Shown one piece after another: positions 1 through 12,000 of a stretch of 64,000 nucleotides of DNA. The position numbers were made by a program, and so were the translations under genes. Within the stretch, counting starts at the first letter, position 1. Every line of letters starts with the position of its first letter. The stretch is from Xestospongia muta (lineage: Eukaryota > Porifera > Demospongiae > Haplosclerida > Petrosiidae), in NCBI GenBank assembly GCA_963693285.1, contig OY848917.1, positions 18,209,745 through 18,273,744 on the forward strand, written 5' to 3'. The notes under the pieces are model-generated. The model was not told the origin of the DNA, did no database searches, and was given only the letters and a program-made list of their open reading frames with translations.

Positions 1-555
1 TGTTAAGCAAAGTTGTTTATTAGTCTCATAATGTATTCACAGATCAAAAGAAAAAAATCATTTTAGTCAGTTACATCACTAAGACTTTGTAATTGAATAG
101 AGGAAGAGTTCAACTATCTAATGATATTAAAAGAAAATACTAAAAGGCAACAACACAAATTACTATTCAAGACGAAAGTTTGTTCAGATACCCCCGCATT
201 TACTTCATATTGCGCAACTGATTGGTAATGCTTTGAAAGAATTGCAACACAATACCTATTCTTCTTCTAGCCATTCTCCTGTAATACTTTCTTCCTGTTG
301 AACTCATATGTTGAAGACTCTAACTTTTCTCTCTTTATAATTCTGCCAGATATCTGAATTAAAAAAATACATTGTTATTTTAGTTAGGGTCTGCACATGC
401 ATATGATCCCAAATAATGTAAAAATGACATATCATTGTGATTATTTATTCCACTAGCTGCTGTAATAGGTATCCCAGGAATTAAAATTATTAGTAGTTAT
501 TAAAGATCTGAACTTTTCTGAAGCAATACAGATATAATGAGAGTAATCACACATT
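1..555. other. intergenic, no gene seen
   Basis: AT-rich sequence with no open frame, repeat or RNA gene that I can support on either strand. Confidence 0.6.
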
Positions 556-619
556 ATGATGGCATCAATGCATTATTAGTGGCATAATTATGCCACTAAT
601 AATGCATTGATGCCATCAT
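556..619. repeat. perfect 64-bp palindrome
   Basis: Two 32-base arms are exact reverse complements with no spacer; the centre reads GTGGCATAATTATGCCAC. It could form a long hairpin or cruciform. It lies about 0.5 kb before the Argonaute fragment. It may be the core of a small inverted-repeat element; no target duplication was found around it. Confidence 0.9.
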
Positions 620-1150
620 CATTTATTACTTTCAATATTGTAGATATTGTTGTCACCCCTCGAAATATTTACATTGGAATTTCTACAAACTATAAGTAGA
701 GGAGATATAACAGGAACAAACATCAACAAGTGCCTGTCTAAAGTTACTTCTAAATAATAATAAATTAATAGTTCTTTTAATAAATAAAAAGTAATGGGAA
801 AAAGCTTCCTGTTTTCACTGTTTGAATAATATCTGTGTTCTTGTAACTAACAGTAAATTTATATTCAATATAGTCATTTTACCCACTAATTCTTTTCCCA
901 GCATTATTTATCTCAAAGATGTTTCTGTTCATTACTATTGAGCTGTGGAGCTCCTTGCTACATGCCCTCACAATGTTTCAAGTCTGACAGTTTATTGTAC
1001 CTACTCTTGACCTCATTGTGCTATCTATAATTGAGTCTCAATATACTTTATGTTAATAGAATATTCTCGTGTCAACAACTTCATCTAGCGCAATAGTGGG
1101 AGGGGGCGTTACTGTAAGGGAGTTCCCCAGGGACTGCTTATTAATGCTGA
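620..1150. other. upstream region of Argonaute A, no gene seen
   Basis: No coding potential seen. A GC-richer patch at about 1090-1140, just before the first ATG, may be promoter or 5' leader; this is inference only. Confidence 0.4.
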
Positions 1151-4100
1151 TTGTGCACACTACAATTACGCACAAACATGGCAGATAGTGGCAATAGAGG
1201 AGGCAGAAAGAAAGGACAAGGAGGGGGACGTGGACGTGGACAAAGTCCTAGTCAAGTAGCTGGAAGAACTAGAGGTAGAGGACGAGGAGGACCTAACCAT
1301 TACCATACAAGACAACCTGGTTTACATCAAAATGACCAATCAAGACCTTCCTCCCAACAACACAGTAGAGGAACAAGAGGTAGTGATAGTGCCAGTCAAA
1401 GCTCAAGCATTGATAGAACAGTTAGTGAACAACCATCAAGAAATCAGTCATACCCAAATACACGTTCACAACAAAGAACACTGGAGCCAGCTATACCAAT
1501 CCCTCCTACTGACACCAGACCAAGTGAGACAAGAAGACAACATATCAGTCAGGGAGTCAGTACCTCTAGTCAGACTTCTTCCTTAAAGACTGACACTACA
1601 GGTGCTACTCCTACTGTAACTCAACCTCAGTCATCTCCAGTCTCTACTACACTTACTGTACATGATCCTCCTCCTCGTCCAGGGTTTGGAACAAAGGGAC
1701 GTCCTATCCAATTAAGAACTAACCACTTTAAAATTGATCTTCCTCGTGGCAATATATACCACTATGACATTAGTATTCAGCCTGGAAAATGTCCTCGTCA
1801 AATAAATCGTCAAGTTATAAAACAGATAGAAACCAAGTACAAAGATAAATTAGCAGGATGTAAATTAGCCTATGATGGTGTAGCAAATTTATATACCTCA
1901 AAGCCACTCCCATCAGTCAATGGACAAAGTAGAGTGAGTTATTCTATTTGTGTGTTAAATAATTACTTTTTATTAACTAAAAGACAAAAATATATTGAGC
2001 TAATCTAACAGTCTGTAAATAGAGAAAGATCATGTTACATATGAAAAATTAAATATAAGTTTGTTTACTGGAATATGTTTCCATACTAAAATGAAAAAGA
2101 TTTCTTAACTTTGGTCTGGGACAAAACAAGATTTTATAAGTGACTATGACATATATAACTTACATTTGAGATTTAGTTATTTGCATTTTATTTTAGCTAC
2201 CAAGTTTGTTATCTTATAAATTTTCTATAAACATTAAAGACCCATAGTAAAATTGTCTAATATTTTTGTTTATCTCTTAGAGTGAACTGAAAATAACACT
2301 TCGAATTGAGAGAGAGAAGGAAAGAGAGTTTACAGTGAGTGGATATAAAGTACTTAGATTATATTATTATAATATATTAATGTTATCTCAGCAGTACAAA
2401 CAAGTTATAACATAACATCTACATATATATCTGTATTAAGGTGATATGTTTGTACTACATGTAATATGAAGTATTAGTATATCATATAAGATATTTTGTT
2501 CACAGTACACTTTCAATATTATAGGTATCACTCAAACTTGTTGCTACGATATCACTAGATGTTCTACATCAGTTATCAGTTATGAAGACAACTACATTAG
2601 ATCAAACACAATCTGCTATTAATGCAATAGATGTTATATTAAGATGGATACCATCATTGAGGTAAAGGAAAATTAATAATAGAGAAATACTTTTAAATGT
2701 CATATGATAAAGTGATGTTTAAAGATTAACAAGTTAACAATATATCTTGTGTTGTTAATATTACTTATATAGGGAAGTTTACTCTATCTGCTTGTTAGGT
2801 TGTAATGTGTCAATGATATTAGTATACTTTTAAATACTGTTAATATCATAAGTATTTCTTGCTGAAATTTATTTTTCACAAAACAACAAAATATATGAAT
2901 ATTAAATTAACTTAATAATATGACAGAGAGAATCAACCTGAAAACAAAGTCACACATAATAAGTTACTAATGTGATTAAAAAACAACAATTAGAATAATG
3001 AGATGCTATGTACTTGTACACTATACAAGTACACTTGAATTTAAGGTACAATTTATTGTGAAAAACTACTTCACTACAAATAGATTAATGACAATACATT
3101 TTGTTTGATTGTCATGAGCAGTCATACAATACTATCATCTAATATGTAAGGATGAGTATTATATGATTATCATTTTATTTTACTACAGGCTTACAAGTGT
3201 TGGTAGAAGTTTCTTTACTCAACCTAGAGCTACTGAGTGTACTCCACTTGGTGGTGGGAGAGAAGTATGGTATGGTTATTATCAAAGTGTACGTCCTACC
3301 ATGTGGTCAATGACACTGAATTTAGATTGTAAGTTTATGTTGATTAAACCCTATAAATTATCATCTATAAAATACTAATCATTTTACTTAAGTAGACAAA
3401 ACACAACAGTGTTAGAAAAATGCTCTTTGTTTCAAAATTAATATTGTTCAGTAGAAGAATGTATACAATTGATGGATGTCAATAGTCACATGTAACAAAA
3501 TATATAACTCAAAACAATAACAGGACTTCATAACATGTTATGTTAACTAGACATTATTATGTACATATAAATGATGTATTGTCTACTTTTATAGTGTCAG
3601 CTACTGCCTTTTATAGAGAGCAAAGTGTTTTAAACTTTCTTTCTGAAATTATCAGTGGTGGGTGTGGTGGTGGGGGTGGGCGTGGTCGAGAAGGAAGTAG
3701 AGGTAGAGGTGGGTATAGAGATGGACGAGGTGGAGCTAGAGGAGGATTTGAACCAAGTATTCCATCATCTTTATCAGATTCTGAAAGACGTCAGTTTGCA
3801 AAGGAAATTAAAGGTTAACAACAACATTAATATAGTATTATTATAACACCCAGTATTGGTCCTATTTATATATCATAGGAAGTTAACTAACACTATTAAT
3901 ATCATTGAGATCATTAGCACTATAACATTTAAGAGGATAAACTTGTACATATCCTTTTATGATCAAATATTTACCAAATAAAACAACCAAGCAAAACTTT
4001 ATAATTTACCGTATTTTTGAATCTGTTCACTCATCGTGTTCTAGGACTAAAGGTGGAAGTAACACATCTTTGTTATCCTCGGAAATATAAAGTTAAAGAT

Positions 4101-5274
4101 GTGACTCATGAACCAGCTTCAAGACTAAGGTATATATTTTATATTATAGCTAAAGTACTATATGTCATAGCAATCATTGAAGAAGGCAACTAGTAAATGT
4201 GATTTGTAAGGATCGTAATTATAGTAGTTATCCTAAGATTATTTTAGTGGTAGATTGCTAAGCATGAGTTAGAAAAGCTATATTGCTACTAAAAGATGTT
4301 TATGGAAGTCTGAGCTTTGGTGGTCAGTCACACCCAATTTGAAGCACACCTATTATCAATAATTAAATTCATAGGTTGCAATATTGCATTGGGAGTTGGT
4401 TTATAAGTGTTAATTTAATTTGCTAAGCTCAAAAGTTGCAAACAACTTTATTACAAAACATGATCTAATTAAAAACAATTTGGACCACCTGTCTCACATA
4501 GTGTGTCAGTTGAAATTCCTAAGTTTATATAGTTCATACTAAAGGGTTAAATTAAAATGTATAGAATTACACAGAGTTATTGCAGAGTTATGCAATTCTA
4601 CTTTGCAGCGTTCCAAAAATATTCCAATTCCAACTATAATTTCTATCCTTCGAATGGAATATTTAACAGCTAAAATCATATAGCCCCACCCTAACCGGAA
4701 ACATGTCGCTTCGCTCCATTCTAAGAGACAGCTCACAGTGCTCGTGCTCCGCGTTTTACTTCAATGAGCGATGGAAAGTAGAATTGGAATTGGAAGTCCA
4801 CCTTTGGCTTCCGTATGTTATATTGCCATGATTGCAGTAGTTTGACTTTACAATTCTAGCATATAAAAAATATTGATCATCCTAATCAAACCATTAATAT
4901 TAGCAGAGTATGGACATTAAGTTAACACATTACAATTATAGTTACTGAGCAATGTAATGATGGTAAATGTAACTTGTTTTATTTTGATGTTCACTAACTT
5001 CAAATCCATTCTAGTATACTCACATTTCACTAATCAATATGACTAGTACCAATAGCATTTTGTTTGGAGTGTCTCTGATAATTTGATTATTAATTTTAAA
5101 ATATAATTGTACTTTCAATACATTTATTATTAGTCATTCTCTTCATTCAGTGGCAGTAGTGATAGTGCCAGTTCTGTCAGCTACTCAAGTGAAGATCTTG
5201 TTAGAGTAATTCCTGATTTACAAAGAGCAATAGAAGTCAATGAATACTTGAAAGACACAATGTACTTTATATGA
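1151..5274 (+). pseudogene. Argonaute A: N-L1-partial PAZ plus last exon, middle lost
   Basis: AGO-clade Argonaute, the small-RNA-binding core of RISC. Exons read as 1151-1933, 2281-2334, 2525-2661, 3189-3328, 3595-3813, 4045-4129 and 5134-5274. A Gly/Arg-rich, RGG-like leader runs to about residue 50, then a Ser/Thr/Gln linker, then the N domain (KGRPIQLRTNHF, NLYTSKPLP), L1/DUF1785 ([18 protein letters not shown]) and the first strand of PAZ (GLKVEVTH). The next exon is already the Argonaute tail, a Ser-rich stretch ending KDTMYFI and stop. The rest of PAZ, L2, MID and PIWI are absent, and exon 6 (phase 2) does not join the tail in frame. A second Gly-rich insert (about 3657-3750) sits before PAZ. 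The likely start is the ATG at 1178 (MADSGNRGG); 1151 is an in-frame alternative. The domain calls are secure; calling it a pseudogene is inference, since a short non-slicing protein could still be made. Confidence 0.85.
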
Positions 5275-8200
5275 TGTTCAGAGTTATAATTGAATTGTTT
5301 CATATTTTATCACAGCTATAATTCTATCAATTCATTAATAATCTACTATTGTTATATATTATTGTTATCATATTAAACATGTCCTTACAAATATTGTATC
5401 ATATTCACATTTTAAGAAATGTTTTAATTATCTATTAAAGTATAAGAATTTCAATCATGACAAGTTCCAACAGACCAATCGAGTCAAAATCTAAAATATT
5501 GTCATTATTATAAGAAATATTTTCTTGTAATAATATTTAAATTGATGTTTTGTAGTTGTCCTTTTACAGTCTCCACAAGTTGGTATGTGTGTGTATCTGA
5601 CGGTTTACTCTTTCTTTCAGTATTGTCTTATTTAGATTGTTACAAGTATATTTAGATACAATCTCATAAGACAGAGATTTAATTGTTAAGGTATCCTGAC
5701 TTTTATTTCAGTTCATGTTTTCTTATTTTTGTGATTTTGATGGTTTATTATTTTCTTGTTATTATGCAGTTTTCCTGTATATATATGCAATAACAATTAT
5801 CTTTTATAATATTTACATTGAACTATTTAAAGATTATTATGAATCTCAAAATAAACTAAAAAAACATGTCTGCAGCACCAGCAGTTCAGAGGCAAACTCC
5901 CGTCCCAGTACTAGTACTACTGACTTAACTACATTGTTCAGGTAGGGAACTGGCTTAATAAAAAGTGACGTTTATAGCGTTATCCTAAAAACAGTTAACA
6001 TGGCTCATTTTTATATGATAAACTTGCCTTTATAATCTCAACAGTGCTGATGGTAAGATCACTGACTAAAATAAACTTCATGAGTCTGCAGTAATTCTTG
6101 CTTGCATTATCTTTTATTGTACAAGTAAATAAAGATATTTTCTAAAAAATGAAGTAAACATAGGGTCCGATGATGTATGTACATTATTGCATACTATCAT
6201 CATAAATACGTGGATATGAAACATGAATGGCTGTTAATATAAACTGTATGCTGTGACATCATTACCTGCTGTGCATATGCACTAGAGAATGAGTAGATGT
6301 GGTGAGTAAAAGGTTGATTTACATTTCTTTCATGTTTATAGTGTCCACTTGCACATTTTGGTTTCTTGAAGAGCTATTATACTGTTTGGGGTTGAAAGAA
6401 TATTGGTTAGACATTTGCTTATAAGCTATTTATTGTACAGAGCATTATTTTATAAAATCAATTGTTATATCACTAAGATGTTACTGTTTCTAACATAATT
6501 AGCATATTTTCATAGGTATTAGGATATTGCATCAGTTTGAAACAACTCTCACCTCTGTTGCCTATTTTATTCAGCAGGTCAGTTTTCATGCACTACAAAT
6601 GAATAATTACCAAATAAAATATGGACGTTGACTAGCATTGTGGTATCATACTATAGCCACACTTTAGTGCTTTTCATTGTGTCTGCAATGTAATGTCAGT
6701 GTCCAAATAACTTCACAATTTTACTAGAACAGAATCAACAGATATATGTAGGTGTGGGTAGAAATGTACTACCGTATACTGGGATTTATTAGTGACATAA
6801 AATTTGGTGGAATTGTAAAATTCTATAATTGGCAAGATTATATTTGACGAAAATGTTTTTAATGAAGAATTAGTAAACCGTATACAATAATCATATTATT
6901 ATTTATATTAAATCATCGGTTGATGGTGTGCAAAGCATACCTACACATAATTATAGCTAACGAGTTACTTATTATGGCATAATCAATGGAAGTGTTATTT
7001 TAATTATAGTTATAATACAATATACTATAAATGTGATATGATTAGTGTTTGCACTAGACATTCTGCATAGGAAACGATACATCTCTGAGCAAACTTACAC
7101 TCAAAATTGTAGTTCAATAATTTAGGGTAGACCAATTAAAAAATCTTAATGCAGCAGAAATTTCTGTATGTAACCATTCATCACATGATTTCTATTCCCT
7201 AGATCACAGAGCTTAAACCTCGAATATAGTAAAAAACTTTCTCAATGCCATGCTACACAAACTGCAGGCGGCGCCAAGTAAGTTCCTAGGTTCTGAAGTC
7301 TGTAATTACATGTTTATCTTTATTATAAAACCAATGCTCACATCATTGTCAAGAGCAATAGGATCTGAATCTGTAAATAAGTCAAGCAACACCCTTTTCA
7401 AGAGGATACTGGGCAAGAATAAGAGGGTGGAATAAAAAGGTAAAATCTAGACAAAGCCCAAGCTCATCAAATTCTTTAGATTTAATTGACTTTGATCACT
7501 TCTTGTATTATCAAAATATATATAGCTTGTGATATTAAGAGAGTACTTACTGTGTTAGTCTATACATCAAATTAAAGTGACAGTGTTAGTGTATACTACC
7601 TGGGAGTATACAAGCTTATTGGCAAATGCACTAAATTTAAACCTAGAATCATGCCATGTGCAGACAAGGGAAAGTACATGATAAAGTGCTTCAAGCACAA
7701 ACACAAGCACTTTCAAAAATGCTTAACCACAACTGCTTCAAGACACAAAGAGCTTAAGCATTTTTTCAAGCATGTTTGAAGTGCTTGAAGTACTAACTTA
7801 AGTACTATATTGTCATATACAATAAGTTCACATGCAAACAATAGTTAACTCAATTAGTTATTTTCGAATTGAAAATAAAAGTTAATACTTGAATTCCTTA
7901 ATACATCTAAAAACATTAGTTTTTGCAAAAAAGAAGTATCATGAAGTCTACATCTTTCTGTCCGAAAGACCTTTCTAGCAATACTACTTCAGTTTCAGTC
8001 AGTGGTACCTTGATGTGTTATACGTCAAAGCAAAGTACTTAAAAATGCTTGCAAACTCTAATGCAAAAAATACTTTAGCACAAGCACAAGCAAAAGTGCT
8101 TGCTCTTTAGATAACGAGTGAAAGTAGGTCAAGCACTTTAAAATTGTCCTTAAATGCTTTAAACACAAGAACTCCATGCTTGACCCATGACTATGGTCAC

Positions 8201-8929
8201 ATGTCTTTGACTTTTATGTGATTAATAAATGTTCACAATGTTTGTAATGTAGGAAGATGGCTAGGAAAAACAACAATTAATTCTTACTTTTAACAAAACC
8301 ACTAGCTTTATAAACATTATGATTGTGTACAAGTGTTTGTTAACCTGTTAATAAATGTAGTCTAGTCAAAAAGCATTGAAAAAGGAAAACACAAAAGTAT
8401 CATTTGGTACATGTATATATATATATAGACCAGGTTTGTCAGGGATATATCTACTGTAAATTAGTTTTAAGAGATGCACTAAACTAATCAAAGACCTAAA
8501 CTAGATAGATCACTAATATGGGTACTTATTATAAAACTCTATGTAACTCTTGTGGTTGATAGTCTATCTGGCAAATCCTACTTTAAAAGTATCATATACA
8601 AAAAAAACTTACCTTAAAAACCAAAAATTTAAACTTGTAACAAGTAATTTAGTACTTCTTAGTTTTTTCTCATTTTCACATTATTTCTTTATTTTTGGCC
8701 CTCTGATCTGTTTACTCATAACATCTTCACACTGACCAGTAGAGGTGAGTGTCATTGACTCACCTACTACTGAGCAGTGTGAAGCCATCATAAGTTTAGA
8801 TGTGAGGAATTCACCTAGTGTCACCTATTGAGAACACAACTAAAACAATAATTTGACTGAGATGACTGTCCTTGAATTACAATCTTTACAATATTCACAC
8901 ACTCCTTATAAAACTTAGTAAAGTCTAAC
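5275..8929. other. intergenic, no convincing gene
   Basis: AT-rich. Open frames at 5715-5945 and 7250-7435 have no recognisable domain and were not accepted. One stretch near 5866-5940 starts with ATG and ends at a GT donor, so it could be an orphan first exon, but nothing supports it further. A repeat cluster at 7690-8180 is listed separately. Confidence 0.5.
7690..8180. repeat. AAGCACTT / AAGTGCTT repeat cluster
   Basis: The octamer AAGCACTT, its reverse complement and near variants (CTTCAAGCAC, AAGTGCTTG, AATGCTTA) recur many times in two blocks, about 7690-7790 and 8030-8180. The mixed orientations would allow several hairpins. The origin is unknown; it may be a worn inverted-repeat element. 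Confidence 0.5.
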
Positions 8930-8959
8930 AGAAGCGGCTAAAGACAGGAATGTTTCCAT
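8922..8959. repeat. Y left end: 8-bp target duplication and terminal inverted repeat
   Basis: AGTCTAAC at 8922-8929 is followed by the inverted repeat. Just inside, an AGGAATG(TTTCCA) motif recurs about three times between 8946 and 8980, a sub-terminal repeat that could be a transposase-binding array. Confidence 0.8.
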
Positions 8960-9036
8960 AGGAATGTTTCCACAGGAATGAGTACATTATATATTCATAG
9001 CAACTTAAAATAAATAATGGGCGGAGTAACAATTAA

Positions 9037-12000
9037 TCATTCTTCTATTTTAATTGACTTTATTTTAATGCAATTCGAGCAGATCCAGGCAGCAGTTGGT
9101 GGGTTTTCAATATTTACACATGTCCTACAAAATAGAAGGTAAACTATTCACATATTATATGTTAATCTTGGTCTGTATATTATTGTTGTCATTTCTATAT
9201 ATAGTATATATAATATACCATTTAATATGCTTACCAGTGAAACCATCTACAGCAGTCATCGCATTCTATCATGTCTCTGTGTGTTGTAGATAGTTGGCAA
9301 TGAGAGCACATCCATTCAAGACGTTTAGTAGTCACTGTAGTTTGGTGTTGATGATAGTATGATTGAAGTGTAATGTCACCTTACCTAGTTGTTGTAATGC
9401 TTCCCATGCTTCATTTGTCATGTAATCCTGAATGTTAGTGATATCAAAGTTGATTATCTCATCAGGTAGGTTGTCCATTTTCTTTTTCATTTGTACCAGT
9501 GTTAATTTGTGTGCTGTTCCATCAATGACTTTATCTGCTCTATCTTTCGTACATAGCAGTGTTAGAATATCTATAAGGGGAAGGTAAATGTTATTTTATT
9601 TCTTGATGTTAGATTTAGACATACCATATGTGGATTTCTTAGCCATATATAACCTCGTGTCATTGTTTAATTTTTTTTCAATTTCTTCTTTTTCGGTGTT
9701 CTTTGGCTTCGCTAGTCTAATTGATGGTGTTTTTTGTCTCTTACGAGTGCTGAAAAATGGTCGTTGTGGAGCTATAGTTTTATTTACTGGTTCATGTTGT
9801 CTTTTTGGTGGAAGTACTGGTTTTATCTGCTCCGAATAACATTTTATCAGTCCTATTGTGGTACCAAGCTGTGTGTTTATCGTTTGTAATGTCTGTTTAT
9901 CAGTACATTGTTCTACCAATGTTGTAATAGTCTGAATTTTGTTAAAAATATGTTGTCTGGTTTCAATAATGTCCAAATCACCATCATCTGACGTTATTGC
10001 TTCAAGTAAGTCATTTAGCTCTTTTTCTGAATTTTTTCCATCAATAGTTGAGTTGTTTTTATTTAGTTGTTCTTGCCTGTTGCATTGTTGAAACTGTACC
10101 GTTAAATGAATGTGTTTACAAATGTTTCCTATTGTAGTATAGTCTTGACATGTACAGGAGTAGGAGTGTACACATATGTTGCAGTCATTGCATCTTAGTC
10201 TACAATTCACTGGGCATACCTCATTCTCCATAGTCACCCTGTATTTGTCATTACCATGTGATGATGTCACATCCCATACTCCATGTTCAACTTGTTCAAC
10301 TGAATCTACTGTCATGTCCTTGCTGGTTAAATGTCTTTTGTGTATGTCAATTAATCTCTTTGTCTTTTTCCCCTTGGTTAGTTTTATAAGTCGTTTAAAT
10401 GCTTTGTCTCTTGTAATTTTCATCAGTGTATTGATACAATTGTCAACTCTTTTATTGATCCTACCGTTCATGTATATGTACTTTAATACACGATGGAAAG
10501 CCTCAACATACATGTTAGTATTAATAAATGATCCCTGTCTGTAGCATCGTGCCCACTGTTGTTTTCTACCTACGTATGTTCTGATGAAGTACTCTGCAAA
10601 TGAGGATGTTTCGTCATTCAGTTGAAGTTGTTGAATTGTTTTTGTCAGAAGTATTTGAAATTTCTGTTTGTCTTTCTCCTCCAGTAAAACACGCAAGTTG
10701 TGATACACTGCTACCTGTGTCTGTTTGTCTTTTATCAGAGAGAGTTTCTCACGCCATGCCCTATCCACATGCCAGGTACATAACAGCTTGTTGTTGACTT
10801 CACCAAATACTGACCTCCAGGCATTATAAAATTGCTCGGCGTCATCGGACATAAACCATTGTGGTGTTATCAAACCGACCCTCTTTTTAACTGCTGTGAA
10901 AAAATTGTGAAGTACATATTTATCTTCACGATTTGATAAACACCAACCCACCGGGTACCCCTCACCAAATTCGTCTACTACTACCAATGTGACCAAAGAG
11001 AAATTATAGCTATTAGTGCCATGGGTGGAGTCAATGCATATTATTCTCTGATGGCCAAACTTCTTCATCATGGATGCTTGCATTGGTGTTTGTAGACATA
11101 TCAGGAAGTCATCATCGCACATGTTGTTGGATTCAACTGACTGAGGACAGCCTTGAGGTTTATAAACAATAACTGGATTCCTTTCTTCTTTTTCCATCAT
11201 TTCTTTTACCCAACAGTCCACACTTGTTGCATCATTCTTATCTCTTTGTTTAGTATTTAGGTGATATGATTTTTCAATATTTCCAATGTCTTTTCTACTT
11301 AGTAGGTGAACTCGTTTCAAATCTGTGCCAACACTGTCGCGTACCTTGTTCAAGATGTGTTGAAATGAGACTCCTTGAAGCAACTGTCCAGCAACAGAGA
11401 GTCTGACGTTATCAGGTAAGCGTAAATGTCCTAGGTCTGTTGTGTGTCCATAGTGTGTATTACATACTTCTACCTGTACTTTACTTGTAGTTTGCTCAGT
11501 CATTGTCTTAATTAAGGCTGTACAATAGGTATTTAGCTTGCACGTCCCTTGAACTTTCATCTGTCGTTTTCCAGTCCCCTTAGTATTGTAAAATCCACTT
11601 CTGTTACAATAATAGTAACATATTAAGTTGTCATCGCTGTCCCTTTTGTTTCCTGTTGCTTTGACGAATGAAGATGAAGTCTCTTCTTCAAAGCATGTTT
11701 TCCATGTTTTAAATTCTACAGGGAGATTAATATAACACTAGCCTCTTAGCTGATACATGGTTAGCATTATACCTTCATTGTCTGCAAATGTCATTGTCTT
11801 CAGTTTCATCTCTATGTTGTGTGTGTTTGTTAAATGTTCACGTAGCTCTATTAGTCTTTGTGTTGTGAAGTGGCAGTTAGGCTCCTGACAATGAAGAGTT
11901 CCAAAATGTTCATAATGAAGAGCTTTCTTATGTTTGAAAAGGCCACTTCTGGTTTGATATACCTTTTCACAATGCAAGCATTGGTATTTGTTATCTACCT

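Noticed and set aside
4550..4810. GC-richer patch in an Argonaute A intron with GAATTGGAAT inverted motifs
   Set aside because: Looked like a short mobile element, but no clear ends or target duplication could be set.
5715..5945. 76-codon open frame with hydrophobic start
   Set aside because: AT-driven hydrophobic residues and no domain or partner exon.
9588..10797. Several plus-strand open frames
   Set aside because: Antisense shadows of the conserved transposase exon.
11738..11977. C2H2 exon read as a separate small zinc-finger gene ending at a TAG
   Set aside because: A 57-bp intron removes the stop and restores a family-consistent joint.
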